Assembly (NCBI RefSeq): GCF_000426545.1
Contig: NZ_AUFO01000008.1
Coordinates: 230,857 to 294,856, forward strand
Direction: 5' to 3'
DNA: 64,000 nucleotides
DNA from: Paenibacillus massiliensis subsp. panacisoli DSM 21345
Lineage (GTDB): Bacteria > Bacillota > Bacilli > Paenibacillales > Paenibacillaceae
In this document: piece after piece, positions 10,119 through 19,309 of the stretch
Layout of the letters: each line of letters starts with the position of its first letter
Position numbering within the stretch: the stretch's first letter is position 1
Position numbers and translations under genes: made by a program
Notes under the pieces: model-generated
Databases searched by the model: none
What the model saw: the letters and a program-made list of their open reading frames with translations, nothing else
What the model was told of the DNA's origin: nothing

Positions 10119-10134
10119 TTGAAAGCGGTATCAA
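10119..10134. promoter_or_regulatory. catabolite-responsive element (cre)
   Basis: TTGAAAGCGGTATCAA matches every fixed position of the CcpA-binding consensus WTGNAANCGNWNNCAW. It lies about 90 bases before the malic enzyme and about 190 bases before the divergent response regulator, so CcpA could control either or both. Confidence 0.75.
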
Positions 10135-10220
10135 AATTACTACTTTAGTGTTATATACGGATGCTTTTCGTTATGCTTCGGAATCAAGCTATTAAAAAAT
10201 AGTACAAGGGGGGCCTTCAG

Positions 10221-11639
10221 ATGCAGAGCGGAATCGGCGGAAAGAACATCATTTTGCGTCTTGAAATTTCCATTGAACAGGTTAAATTTGGACAATTAAT
10301 CACCCTTATCAATGACAATGGTGGGGACGTCATAGCCATTGACGTCATACGTACATCAGAGAGTGTTACCGTGCGAGATATTACTGTTACCTTCACTGAT
10401 CCAACCATCATTGACCGGATGCTCGAACGGATTCGGCAGACCCCTGGTGTACGAGTGCTGTCGGTTTCAGACCGCACCTTCCTCCTCCACCTCGGGGGCA
10501 AAATCGAAATGCAGCCCAAAGTCCCGATCCAGAACCGTGACGATCTCTCCAGAGTCTACACACCTGATGTAGCCCGTGTATGTATGGCTATTCACGAGGA
10601 TCAGACGAATGCCTTCAAGCTGACGATCAAGCGAAATACGGTAGCTGTGGTCTCGGATGGTAGTGCAGTTCTGGGACTGGGGAACATTGGACCCTATGCG
10701 GCTATGCCGGTCATGGAGGGTAAAGCCATGCTCTTCAAGCAGCTCGCTGGCGTTGATGCCTTTCCCATCTGCCTGGATACTCAAGACACCGAAGAGATCA
10801 TCCGTGCAGTCAAGCAGCTTGCTCCAGGCTTCGGAGGGATCAATCTGGAGGACATTGCGTCTCCCCGTTGCTTCGAGATTGAAGAGCGGCTGCGTGAGGA
10901 GCTCGACATCCCGGTATTCCATGATGATCAACACGGCACAGCTGTCGTGCTATACGCCGGATTAATCAATGCACTCAAGGTCGTGAAAAAATCCCTGGCA
11001 GAGGTCAAAATTGTCGTCTGCGGCATCGGGGCAGCAGGCGTAGCCTGCACCAAAATCCTCCTCTCTGCCGGGGCAACGAATATCGTGGGTGTAGATAAGA
11101 ATGGTGCGCTCTCCGCCGACCAGCCTGACCCACACCCGATGTGGGAATGGTATGCCCAGCATACGAATCCTCACCGGCAAAAGGGCTCGCTTAGTGAGGT
11201 GCTGCGCGGAGCTGATGTCTTCATTGGCCTGTCTGCTGGCGGTATCCTCCAGCGCGAGGACGTCATGGGAATGAACGAAGATCCAATCGTCTTCACTATG
11301 GCGAATCCGACTCCAGAGATTCAGCCCGAGCTCATCGAAGACGTGGCTGCTGTCATAGCGACCGGGCGCTCGGATTATCCTAATCAGATCAACAATGTGC
11401 TGTGCTTCCCCGGCATCTTCCGTGCAGCGCTGGACTGCCGTTCTGGCGAGATCAACGAAGCGATGAAGCTTGCCGCATCCGAAGCCATTGCTGGCACCAT
11501 CCGGCCTGAGGAGCTGAATCGTCTCTATATTATTCCAGGAGTATTCAACGAGGAGGCTGTACAGCGGGTCCGGCAAAAGGTCATTCAAGCTGCGATGGAG
11601 ACCGGTGTAGCTCGCCGGATTCCACGCGATTTCCGGTAG
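10221..11639 (+). CDS. NAD-dependent malic enzyme with N-terminal ACT domain
   Basis: Oxidatively decarboxylates malate to pyruvate. Residues about 8-85 form an ACT-like regulatory domain ([26 protein letters not shown]), which many malic enzymes lack. The catalytic part follows: malic N-domain with [21 protein letters not shown] and [11 protein letters not shown], then the NAD-binding domain with [21 protein letters not shown]. Length is 472 residues against about 410 for ACT-less enzymes. AAGGGGGG lies seven bases before the ATG. An upstream cre site and a divergent CitB-type regulator suggest control by carbon catabolite state and dicarboxylates. The ACT ligand is unknown. Confidence 0.92.
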   Translation: MQSGIGGKNIILRLEISIEQVKFGQLITLINDNGGDVIAIDVIRTSESVTVRDITVTFTDPTIIDRMLERIRQTPGVRVLSVSDRTFLLHLGGKIEMQPKVPIQNRDDLSRVYTPDVARVCMAIHEDQTNAFKLTIKRNTVAVVSDGSAVLGLGNIGPYAAMPVMEGKAMLFKQLAGVDAFPICLDTQDTEEIIRAVKQLAPGFGGINLEDIASPRCFEIEERLREELDIPVFHDDQHGTAVVLYAGLINALKVVKKSLAEVKIVVCGIGAAGVACTKILLSAGATNIVGVDKNGALSADQPDPHPMWEWYAQHTNPHRQKGSLSEVLRGADVFIGLSAGGILQREDVMGMNEDPIVFTMANPTPEIQPELIEDVAAVIATGRSDYPNQINNVLCFPGIFRAALDCRSGEINEAMKLAASEAIAGTIRPEELNRLYIIPGVFNEEAVQRVRQKVIQAAMETGVARRIPRDFR

Positions 11640-11697
11640 CCGTTACTGCGGCACCTTCGTAGTAACATATCAAATTAGCATGTTACGTTAACATATG

Positions 11698-11745
11698 AAA
11701 GAACCTTCGTGTCCACAGCTAACGTGGATATCGAAGGTTCTTTTC
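11698..11745. terminator. bidirectional terminator after malic enzyme
   Basis: A perfect 12-bp stem (AAAGAACCTTCG at 11698-11709 with CGAAGGTTCTTT at 11732-11743) is followed by T on the plus strand. An inner GTCCAC/GTGGA pairing extends it. It also faces the convergent kinase-like gene. Confidence 0.8.
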
Positions 11746-11783
11746 CTGACTCGTATTTTCCTGAACTCCTATTTTCTGAACTC

Positions 11784-12464
11784 CTACAGCTTCCAGCGCT
11801 TAAAGAAGCCATTCGCGCGATTGGCGAATTCCTCAAGATTCATATTGGCTTTATCCAGCCGATTATACCACTTCTTGATCGTATCCAGAATTCTCGCAGG
11901 GATCGGCTTGCCCGAGATCCTTGGATAAATGGTGCGATATGCCCATACAAGATGCTCCCAGCGGTTATCATTTCCGTTCTTGATGTACTCCGATACATCC
12001 AGCACCTTGGCACGCTCTCCCTGTAACAGTACATTCTTGAGATGAATATCACGTGGGTTCAAGCCCTGTGCCCTCACATAGGTCCTGGCATCCTCTACAT
12101 CCTGAATGACCTGCTCCGGGACTGGAATGCCTTGAATAAGACAATCCAGCAAAGTAGGACCTTCCTCATGACTGATGACAATATAGTGAGCTCCCCTGCC
12201 GTAATATACCGGGAAATAGGGGCAGCCACGTAAGCGCTCATACACAGCAACCTCTGCTTCAATTTTGTCCTGAGACAGCTCGGAATAGATTTTAAAGGCA
12301 TATCCCGGAAGCTCCTTCAGTAGAAAGACTGCCGCATCCGTACCAATGCCTATACACACCGCGCCCTGGGGATGACCATTAATATCGACAAGCTCATTGC
12401 CTTCGGTTCCTATAATCTCAATCTGGCTTATTATACGATCTGCTTGTCTCCAGTGCTCATCCAT
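11784..12464 (-). CDS. small serine/threonine-kinase-like protein
   Basis: Protein-kinase-fold protein of 226 residues, shorter than a full kinase. A glycine loop (GIGTDAAVFLL), an AFKIY lysine strand, a catalytic loop of RD type (LNPRDIHLKNVLL) and an LDVSEY segment at the DFG position are visible. It resembles the small YrzF-type kinases of Bacillaceae. GAGGCGA precedes the ATG. It lies 21 bases downstream of a HAD phosphatase gene on the same strand and is probably co-transcribed with it. Whether it phosphorylates protein or a small molecule cannot be read from the sequence. Confidence 0.7.
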   Translation of the reverse strand: MDEHWRQADRIISQIEIIGTEGNELVDINGHPQGAVCIGIGTDAAVFLLKELPGYAFKIYSELSQDKIEAEVAVYERLRGCPYFPVYYGRGAHYIVISHEEGPTLLDCLIQGIPVPEQVIQDVEDARTYVRAQGLNPRDIHLKNVLLQGERAKVLDVSEYIKNGNDNRWEHLVWAYRTIYPRISGKPIPARILDTIKKWYNRLDKANMNLEEFANRANGFFKRWKL

Positions 12465-12485
12465 GTCATCGCCTCTTTTCGCTCA

Positions 12486-13244
12486 TCAGATCTCCATCTT
12501 ATGAGACATCAGCAGTCCCCGCAGCTCTTCATAGCTCCCGGCTGTACCCAATGGCATGTGCTCCGTCTCCGGCAAGGTGCGCCTGTGATTGAACCATATG
12601 ACTCTCCAGCCAGCCTCGGATGCTCCGACCACATCATTGCGCCAGGAATCTCCAATGTACCAGCAATCCTCCGCAGCTGTGCCTGTCAGTTCATTCACTC
12701 GGTGAAAAATTCGCGGGTCTGGCTTCGCAAAGCCAACAGCACCGGAAATGAAAATATGCTCAGGCGCAACATCCGTCTCCAGTGCCAAGGCACGGATTTT
12801 ACTTCCTTGGTGATGCTCCGCTCCATTGGTAATGAGGCCCACCAGTGTCCCTTCCTCCCGCAAGGCTCTAATGAGCTCCCTCGCCCCCGGGAAAGGATCA
12901 ATTCGGTATTGTAGCTCCAGATACTTCTCCTGAACATCTGCTGCCTCACTCTCGCTGAGCTTAATGTCGAATTCCTCTAACGCTAACATGAACCTTCTGA
13001 CACGCATCGTCGCCAATTCCTCGGGACTGGGATCACGATCAAGAAGACCGTCTGCGTCAGCAAGGATATCACTGTAGTAGCGTATTCGATGGTACGCCTG
13101 CTCAAAAGGAAAGCTATCCTCCAGCTTCAGTACATGCTGCAAAGCTTCACGCGTAGGCTGCAAATGGTCATACATCGTATCATCTACGTCAAAAAAAACG
13201 GCACGCGGCTTTTTGGAATTACTCAGCTTCAACACTTCCTTCAT
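12486..13244 (-). CDS. HAD-family hydrolase (YjjG/phosphoglycolate-phosphatase-like)
   Basis: Haloacid-dehalogenase phosphatase of 252 residues. All four motifs are visible: nucleophile motif FFDVDDTMYD, motif II LITNG, motif III lysine in GFAKPDPRIF, and motif IV YIGDSWRNDVVGA, with an alpha-helical type-I cap between motifs I and II. Probable substrates are nucleoside monophosphates, phosphoglycolate or sugar phosphates. A weak ribosome binding site leaves the exact start uncertain: a TTG downstream of AAGGAA is an alternative. It leads an apparent two-gene unit with the small kinase. Confidence 0.85.
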   Translation of the reverse strand: MKEVLKLSNSKKPRAVFFDVDDTMYDHLQPTREALQHVLKLEDSFPFEQAYHRIRYYSDILADADGLLDRDPSPEELATMRVRRFMLALEEFDIKLSESEAADVQEKYLELQYRIDPFPGARELIRALREEGTLVGLITNGAEHHQGSKIRALALETDVAPEHIFISGAVGFAKPDPRIFHRVNELTGTAAEDCWYIGDSWRNDVVGASEAGWRVIWFNHRRTLPETEHMPLGTAGSYEELRGLLMSHKMEI

Positions 13245-13296
13245 TCACATTTCAACGTGATTTATCGACTATTATATAGTTAGCATCAGCCTGTCT

Positions 13297-14223
13297 TCAA
13301 CTGGGATCATACCACGAGGGCCTGACCTGCCGAAAATAATCATGATCCTCCAGGATCTTGTCCATGTAGCCCCGCATTGTATCCATTGTCTCGGGCGCTG
13401 TCTTCAACGTCCACACGACTGAAGAGAACAACGCCATCGCTGTATAGAGAGAGTACAAAGTCCAAAATTCATCATCCGGTGACCCTCCGTCCAGATATCC
13501 TTGTATCTGGCCGATGCAATAAGGAATGCTTACATGACGACCGAAGAAGCCCAGCTTGAGGAACTCATGAATTGGATCTCCCCAATCATAGCGCTCAAAA
13601 TCAATGATTCCCGCCAGATGGCGGTCCTTCACGACAAGATTAGCGGGGTGAACATCATCATGCTGGAATAGATTCGGTCTGTCCTGCATATAGCGAATAT
13701 GCTCATCAATGAATGCAATAATTCGATCCTCATTGTTGATTCTTAACGGACAAGCTTCATATTGCTCCATATATCTGTAGTGCTTGCGCACCTTGCGCTC
13801 ATACCAGGAAGATACGTCCACCGGCGCCTGTAGCTGATGCATTTTACGAAGCTCTACTCCCGTCTCGATCCCGATGTGTAGCTGCTCCGTATCCGAGAAC
13901 TCCGGTAAATTCCGCTCCGCATCCTCTCCATCTATATAGCTCACAAGCATATAACCAGCCCAGGATGTATGACCGAGCTCTAGCGCTCGAGGGGATTTCA
14001 CTCCATGACGCTCCATCTCCTGCAAGATAGAAAACTCCTTCTGTTTATTGTCCATTCTAGCAGGGTCAAACACACGCAATAATCGCTTCTGCTCTCCCTC
14101 GAGGCCTACAACGTATTTACTGTCACTAGAGAAGCCACCGTAGATCGGCAAGATCCGCGCCCCATGTAGTGACGGAATCTCCTGACCAAGGCGGTGGATT
14201 TCCTCAGCTACTAACCTGTCCAT
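13297..14223 (-). CDS. aminoglycoside-phosphotransferase-family kinase (1)
   Basis: APH-fold kinase of about 308 residues. Catalytic loop FQHDDVHPANLVV and metal-binding motif GIIDFERYDWGDP are intact. The ATG at 14223 is preceded by GGGGGGAT at good spacing and is preferred to an ATG 36 bases upstream. Relatives phosphorylate antibiotics, choline, homoserine, methylthioribose or fructosamine, and no feature decides among them. A second APH-type kinase lies just upstream on the same strand, 75 bases away. Resistance should not be assumed. Confidence 0.75.
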   Translation of the reverse strand: MDRLVAEEIHRLGQEIPSLHGARILPIYGGFSSDSKYVVGLEGEQKRLLRVFDPARMDNKQKEFSILQEMERHGVKSPRALELGHTSWAGYMLVSYIDGEDAERNLPEFSDTEQLHIGIETGVELRKMHQLQAPVDVSSWYERKVRKHYRYMEQYEACPLRINNEDRIIAFIDEHIRYMQDRPNLFQHDDVHPANLVVKDRHLAGIIDFERYDWGDPIHEFLKLGFFGRHVSIPYCIGQIQGYLDGGSPDDEFWTLYSLYTAMALFSSVVWTLKTAPETMDTMRGYMDKILEDHDYFRQVRPSWYDPS

Positions 14224-14297
14224 GCTCGATCCCCCCATATGATGGTCAATACAATTCATTCGTGACCCTTCATTTATGACTATCTCACTATAGTGAA

Positions 14298-15113
14298 CTA
14301 CAGTTTACTTATACGCTCTCGAATCATGCCGAGGAGAGCTGCCCTCTCCTCTTCAGGAATCCATTCACATAGTCGTGCTGCTGCGACAGGCAGCAGCCAT
14401 GCGTCAATGGATGCAGCATCGAGGCCAGATTGAAGGAGATAATGCTGCTGATATATCTCTAACAGCTGCTCCCTTACCTCATTGAACTGCTTGACCCGTT
14501 CGGCTGGCGTCTCATCAGGCATTGTGCCATACATGAAGAGCAGCAGAGTTCTGGCCGCATCGCCCGCAGGATTCCCCTCCATACCTGTCATCCAGTCAAT
14601 GATCCAATATTTCTCATCAGGGGCCTCAGACTCAGACAAGATAATATTATCTGGATGAAAATCCCCGTGACAGAGTCGGGTACCTGTCGGTAAGCTCTCC
14701 AGATATTCTTGGATGATACGCTTCTCGTCAGCCATGAGATAGACAGAATCGTGTACCTGCCGAGATAGTAGTTTCTTCTGGGAACGCTTAACACCTGTTC
14801 CATCATAGGTATGCAGCTCAGCATGAATCACTGCCATTTGACGGGAATATTCCTGCACCTGTCCCGGATATATTAGCATTCGCCCGAGCATGGTATGGCC
14901 TGCTAGATACTGATATCTTATTCCAAGCCTGCCGTCGTATTCCTCCAGGTCATAGGGTCTTGGGGTGCTCACTCCTAGCTCATACACATACTTGCTGATC
15001 TCATACTCCACTCGCGCATCCCCTTCTGGGAATCCTTCACGTAGCAGCTTGAGAATCGTTCTGGAATCGAGTGTATAGATATCCGCAGTTCTTCCTTGAC
15101 CGACGATCTTCAT
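14298..15113 (-). CDS. aminoglycoside-phosphotransferase-family kinase (2)
   Basis: APH-fold kinase of about 271 residues with N-terminal GQGRTADIYTL, catalytic loop LCHGDFHPDNIIL and metal-binding WIIDWMTG. The start at 15113 has GGGGG eight bases upstream; an ATG 15 bases earlier is possible. The IYTLDSRTILKLLREG opening resembles small-molecule kinases common in Paenibacillus genomes. It is divergent in sequence from the next kinase gene despite tandem placement, so the two probably have different substrates. Confidence 0.75.
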   Translation of the reverse strand: MKIVGQGRTADIYTLDSRTILKLLREGFPEGDARVEYEISKYVYELGVSTPRPYDLEEYDGRLGIRYQYLAGHTMLGRMLIYPGQVQEYSRQMAVIHAELHTYDGTGVKRSQKKLLSRQVHDSVYLMADEKRIIQEYLESLPTGTRLCHGDFHPDNIILSESEAPDEKYWIIDWMTGMEGNPAGDAARTLLLFMYGTMPDETPAERVKQFNEVREQLLEIYQQHYLLQSGLDAASIDAWLLPVAAARLCEWIPEEERAALLGMIRERISKL

Positions 15114-15578
15114 GACCTTATCCCCCATTAGCCTAATGTAGAAGCATTAAGTATGTAGAGCACTAAATATGTAATGCATCAAAGTATGGAAAACGGACGT
15201 CTGCAATTCATTATAACCTAATATAAGTACTTAGCTGTTAACAATCAGACAGGCTACTCTCCATAGAAGACACCGATCCAACACAAGCGATGACTAGATT
15301 ACATACATTGTTAACAGAATTCTCGATCAAGAAGCATTCGGCTTGACAAATCCGATTTTTTACAAAACCATGCTTTATCCTGTACAATCCCTTAAGGGCG
15401 GATTCTCCCCCAGCAAGAACAGCATTTTCAGGGATCTCGATATTCATCGTAACAGGTGCCATAGAGCCTTAACATATTATATTATGTAAAAATATAAAGC
15501 TATCATACTGCGAATCATGATCGTATATATAGAAATTACCCATCTAAGAGAACATGCACGGATAAGGAGGAATTAGCT
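15114..15578. other. intergenic region with one doubtful small ORF
   Basis: An ORF of 74 codons (15238-15462, minus strand) begins MAPVTMNIEIPENAVLAGGE with a weak AAGG four bases before its ATG. It matches no family I recognise, so I do not call it a gene. The right part is AT-rich and should hold the promoter of the gene starting at 15579. Confidence 0.4.
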
Positions 15579-16412
15579 ATGAAGTCTGGATCTGGCGGTC
15601 TTTATGGCTCCGCTACATTACTGATCCAACAGCTGATTGAATTCGAAGAGGAGCTGGAGGAACAACGACATTCACTGGAGTTCGATCTGGGCTTGATTAT
15701 GGAGCGTGAGCGTGGCATGCGTGACATGTCTACGCCACCTGACGTGATTCCTTTCGCACGTGCGGGGGTGGATGGCATTCATTATGGCTTCTGCACAGAT
15801 TTCGGAGCAATCAAGGACATAGGGACGGCCCCGATCGTAAGCGTATCCCCTATTCATCGCAATGGGGTATGGCTGGTCGCGCGCAATATGCAGGATTTCC
15901 TTAGTGTCGTATATACAGATAGTCGGCCTTTAACGAATTATTATCCGCATGCAGAGGACTATGTACGTCATACCCGTGAGCATGCGGCAGGAGTATGGGA
16001 TGATCGAAAGCTGCTCGTACGTGAGCTATTTCGGGAACGCTTTGCGATCACCCCTATTCAGGATATGGAAGCCTATATTTCAGAGCTGCACAAAAGTCGC
16101 CTTGAACAGATTGTCGTTGCTACGGTGAACAACCTTGGTATTGCTGCTCTGTCACCTGGCAACACCATGCATCGTGTACTGGAAATCAACGAGCAATTCA
16201 GCTGGGAGCACGAGCAGGCCCAGGTATTGGAGCTATTTACAGAGGGAAGTCTTGAGGCGAGATTGGCGTTCATTCGGGATGCGCAATTCTATCATTTGTT
16301 CAGAGACGCCCGTGTGCGTTGCTTCGTCGCTGAACAGCTCCGGCTTATGGGACTTGCAGAGGCAGCAGAGCACCTCCATGAATCATATTATTCTGTCCTA
16401 CTCGAACCCTGA
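15579..16412 (+). CDS. hypothetical protein, possible SMI1/KNR4-like fold
   Basis: Soluble protein of 277 residues preceded by a strong AAGGAGGAATTAGCT ribosome binding site. No signal peptide or membrane segment is visible. Residues 10-50 are strongly charged and probably helical. Residues 55-115 (VIPFARAGVDGIHYGFCTDFG, then IVSVSPI and VWLVARNMQDFLSVVYT) have the pattern of SMI1/KNR4 (SUKH) proteins, a fold used by some toxin-immunity proteins. This is a weak, motif-level resemblance. No toxin gene is adjacent. It is convergent with the aldehyde dehydrogenase. Confidence 0.65.
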   Translation: MKSGSGGLYGSATLLIQQLIEFEEELEEQRHSLEFDLGLIMERERGMRDMSTPPDVIPFARAGVDGIHYGFCTDFGAIKDIGTAPIVSVSPIHRNGVWLVARNMQDFLSVVYTDSRPLTNYYPHAEDYVRHTREHAAGVWDDRKLLVRELFRERFAITPIQDMEAYISELHKSRLEQIVVATVNNLGIAALSPGNTMHRVLEINEQFSWEHEQAQVLELFTEGSLEARLAFIRDAQFYHLFRDARVRCFVAEQLRLMGLAEAAEHLHESYYSVLLEP

Positions 16413-16448
16413 ACAGCAGAAGGTTGTTTCCCTGACCTTGAGCATAAC

Positions 16449-17864
16449 TCACTTGAGGAGCCGCTTGATCAGCTTCAGCTTTCCCGCGTAGGGTGGATAT
16501 AGAAATGGCAGATTAAGCCGGGTGCTACGGGTCAGCACACTTTTGTGATGCGAGAATGTATCGAAGCTATACCGCCCGTGATAGGAGCCGATACCTGAAT
16601 GACCAACGCCTCCAAAGGGCAGCCGTGGATTAGCGACATGAGTTATCGTATCATTGATGCAGCCTCCACCGAAGGAAACCTCGCTCATAACTTTGTCCTG
16701 CAGCTGCTTGTTCGCTGTGAACAGGTATAATGCAAGTGGCTTGGGACGCTCACGAATGAAGCTTAGTGCCTCATCAATGGAACGATAAGTCATAATCGGC
16801 AGCAAAGGGCCGAAGAGCTCATCCTCCATACTGGCAGCCTGACCGTCGTCCGCATTAATTAGCGTAGGTGCAATGAAGCGGTCTGCCTCATCGCTCATAC
16901 CTCCGTGAATAATTCGGCTGCGATCCTTCTCCAGAATCGCATGGAGTCGTTGGAAGTGGCCCTGATTCACGATTCGCCCATAATCAAGATTATGACGAAT
17001 ATCCTGTCCGAAGAAGCTTTCTATAGTCATGATCATCTCACCTATTAAAGCATGACGAACCTGCTCATGGACGAGCAAATAATCCGGTGCAATGCACGTC
17101 TGTCCCGTATTGAGGAGCTTGCCCCATATAATTCGCTGTGCTGCCACCTCCAGATCTGCTTCGCGATCGACAATGACAGGGCTCTTACCACCCAGCTCCA
17201 GTGTTACTGGAATGAGATGATCAGCGGCAGCCTTCATGACAATTTTGCCGACAGGGACACTGCCTGTGAAGAATATATAATCAAAACGTGCATGAATCAG
17301 GGCGGTCGTGGTCTCCTTCGCACCCTCTACCACCTGTACATATTCAGGCTCGAATACAGAACCGATGATCTCGCGGATGACAGCCGATACGTGAGGGGTG
17401 TGCTCGGAGGCCTTCAATACGGCGGTATTGCCCGCAGCGATCGCCCCCGTCAACGGCTCAATCAGTAGCTGTACTGGATAGTTGAATGGCCCGATTATGA
17501 GCACGACACCATAAGGCTCGGAAATGACCTGGCTGGATGCTCCGATCAGCTGATACGGTGTTCTGGCCTTTTTGGGTTTTGCCCAGCTTTTCAAGTGTCT
17601 TACGGTATGCGAGATGCTATCCAGCACGAAGCCAATCTCCGTCGTATAAGATTCGAATTCACTCTTGCCCAGATCCTCGTACAACGCCTCAACTAGTCGG
17701 GGTTCATATTCCTTGATAGCCCTCTTCAGCCGCTGCAGGCGCTCAATTCTCGCAGTGACTGACCGCGTCGCTCCTGTTTCAAAGAATGACTTTTGCTGCT
17801 GTAGCAGCTCCTCTACCTGCGCACTGCTCCACTCCTGCTGTACATGTATGCTATCCTCGCTCAT
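16449..17864 (-). CDS. class-3-type aldehyde dehydrogenase
   Basis: NAD(P)-dependent aldehyde dehydrogenase of 471 residues, the short class-3/YwdH type that oxidises medium and long-chain aldehydes. The general-base glutamate lies in VTLELGGKSPVIV and the nucleophilic cysteine in NTGQTCIAPDY. A basic C-terminal tail (YAGKLKLIKRLLK) follows NLPFLYPPY, as in membrane-associated members. An ArsR-type regulator gene lies 115 bases upstream on the same strand, so the two may form an aldehyde-responsive unit (inference). Confidence 0.92.
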   Translation of the reverse strand: MSEDSIHVQQEWSSAQVEELLQQQKSFFETGATRSVTARIERLQRLKRAIKEYEPRLVEALYEDLGKSEFESYTTEIGFVLDSISHTVRHLKSWAKPKKARTPYQLIGASSQVISEPYGVVLIIGPFNYPVQLLIEPLTGAIAAGNTAVLKASEHTPHVSAVIREIIGSVFEPEYVQVVEGAKETTTALIHARFDYIFFTGSVPVGKIVMKAAADHLIPVTLELGGKSPVIVDREADLEVAAQRIIWGKLLNTGQTCIAPDYLLVHEQVRHALIGEMIMTIESFFGQDIRHNLDYGRIVNQGHFQRLHAILEKDRSRIIHGGMSDEADRFIAPTLINADDGQAASMEDELFGPLLPIMTYRSIDEALSFIRERPKPLALYLFTANKQLQDKVMSEVSFGGGCINDTITHVANPRLPFGGVGHSGIGSYHGRYSFDTFSHHKSVLTRSTRLNLPFLYPPYAGKLKLIKRLLK

Positions 17865-17979
17865 CTGTTTTCCCTCCTTGTGTAGCGCTATTTCTTCTTG
17901 CCACGTGTGCCTTTAATGCCTGCTCTCACTCTTATCTTCATTCACTGCTCTTCTCACGCTCTTGCTATCAGAGCAGTGA

Positions 17980-18282
17980 TTATAGACAATCTTCCTCCAG
18001 CGCAGCTACAAGCTCCTTCAACCGCTGTACCGATGCTCCCAAGGAAGCTGCGTAGTAACGCTGGGTTCCTTTTTGCTCAACCGTAATTAGCCCCTTCTCC
18101 AGCAGCAGCTTGAGGTGATGTGATACGGCTGGCCTGGATAACTCCACATGCTCCGTGATTTCATTGACGCTTAATGCACCTCGTTCATTCAGAACGAGCA
18201 GTATTCCTTGTCGATGCGGATCACTCAATACCTGAAAGAGTGGAATGCACGATTGAAAAATCGCCAGTGCTCGTTGTCCCAT
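17980..18282 (-). CDS. ArsR-family transcriptional regulator
   Basis: Winged-helix repressor of 100 residues: PLFQVLSDPHRQGILLVLNERGALSVNEITEHVELSRPAVSHHLKLLLEKGLI followed by the wing KGTQRYYAAS. The ELCVCDL metal-binding motif of classical ArsR/SmtB sensors is absent, so it is probably a non-metal-sensing member. The ATG at 18282 follows GAGGATAGCT; longer readings upstream lack a ribosome binding site. The gene lies just upstream of the aldehyde dehydrogenase. Confidence 0.85.
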   Translation of the reverse strand: MGQRALAIFQSCIPLFQVLSDPHRQGILLVLNERGALSVNEITEHVELSRPAVSHHLKLLLEKGLITVEQKGTQRYYAASLGASVQRLKELVAALEEDCL

Positions 18283-18535
18283 AGCTATCCTCACTTTTCT
18301 ATATAAAAATTTTCTGGACATAGGATCAATCGCCAGATAATTGGTTCGAATGTTTAAACCTTTAAACGTTATACACATAATACTCCAACCCAATCGTCAA
18401 AATCAACCCTCCGTTACGTTACATTCACATCCTCTTTCACTTCATGTTACAATGATTGTCATATGGCTGTGCAGCTCGTTAGAGGCCTAATCCTGCTGCC
18501 TGTCCCAAGCTCAACAGATCGAAAGAGAGATGGTT

Positions 18536-19309
18536 ATGAACAGCGAAGCCTATTCCAGATATCACATTATAGAAGTCTGCCTGCTCGCAGCCAAGGTCAT
18601 GCTACAAAGCGGAGCCGAGACCTATCGGGTAGAGGACACCATGAGCCGTATTGCAGCTGCATACGGTATTTATCATTCACATAGCTATGTAACGCCTACC
18701 GGTATTATTTTCTCGACGGACGGCACTGAGCCAGCCAAGCTGATTCGTATCATGGAACGAACTACGGATTTGCACAAGGTTGCCGAGGTGAATGATATTT
18801 CGCGTCGTATTAGCGCGGGAGAGCTGGCACCAGAAGAAGCCATGAAGCTGCTCAAGGATGTCGAGGATGAACCGCTAGCCTACACTATGAAGGTCCAATT
18901 AGCTGCTGCTGCTCTGGCAAGTGGGTGCTTCATGATCATGTTCAAGGGGACCTGGATCGACTTTCCAGCCGCTTTTATTTGTGGAGGGGTGGGATTTGCT
19001 GCGGTACAGTATTTCCAGCGGCTGGTGCAGGTCAAATTTTTCGCCGAATTCACCGCGTCGTTCCTGATTGCATTATGCGCTTATTTGTTCGTGCTTGGCG
19101 GGATGGGACAGCATATTGATAAGATCATCATTGGCTCGGTCATGCCACTCGTTCCCGGTCTGTTGATTACGAATGCGATTCGAGATCTGATGGCAGGTCA
19201 TCTGGTCTCGGGACTGTCGAAGGGAGCCGATGCTTTCCTGACCTCATTCGCGATTGGAGCCGGCGTGGCGCTTGTCTTCTCAATTTGGAAGAACGGGGTG
19301 ATCTTCTGA
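18536..19309 (+). CDS. threonine/serine exporter, N-terminal half (ThrE/YjjP family)
   Basis: Membrane protein. Residues 1-120 are the cytoplasmic ThrE domain (KVMLQSGAETYRVEDTMSRIA, THSY-like HSYVTPTGIIFS), followed by about five membrane segments (ALASGCFMIMF, FFAEFTASFLIALCAYLFVLGG, IIIGSVMPLVPGLLITNAIRDLMAGHLVSG). Start chosen at 18536, six bases after GAGAG; an ATG two codons earlier is too close to it. It overlaps the next gene by one base (TGATG). The two-gene split of ThrE is usual in Firmicutes and the halves act together as an amino-acid exporter. Confidence 0.88.
   Translation: MNSEAYSRYHIIEVCLLAAKVMLQSGAETYRVEDTMSRIAAAYGIYHSHSYVTPTGIIFSTDGTEPAKLIRIMERTTDLHKVAEVNDISRRISAGELAPEEAMKLLKDVEDEPLAYTMKVQLAAAALASGCFMIMFKGTWIDFPAAFICGGVGFAAVQYFQRLVQVKFFAEFTASFLIALCAYLFVLGGMGQHIDKIIIGSVMPLVPGLLITNAIRDLMAGHLVSGLSKGADAFLTSFAIGAGVALVFSIWKNGVIF

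Noticed and set aside
13297..15113. Aminoglycoside resistance genes
   Set aside because: Only the general APH fold is visible; this fold is shared by many metabolic kinases, and the context gives no sign of resistance.
15238..15462. 74-codon minus-strand ORF
   Set aside because: Weak ribosome binding site and no recognisable family; it could be a real small gene but the sequence does not support it enough.
17052..17468. 138-codon ORF opposite the aldehyde dehydrogenase
   Set aside because: It is antisense to conserved catalytic regions of the dehydrogenase and looks like no known protein.
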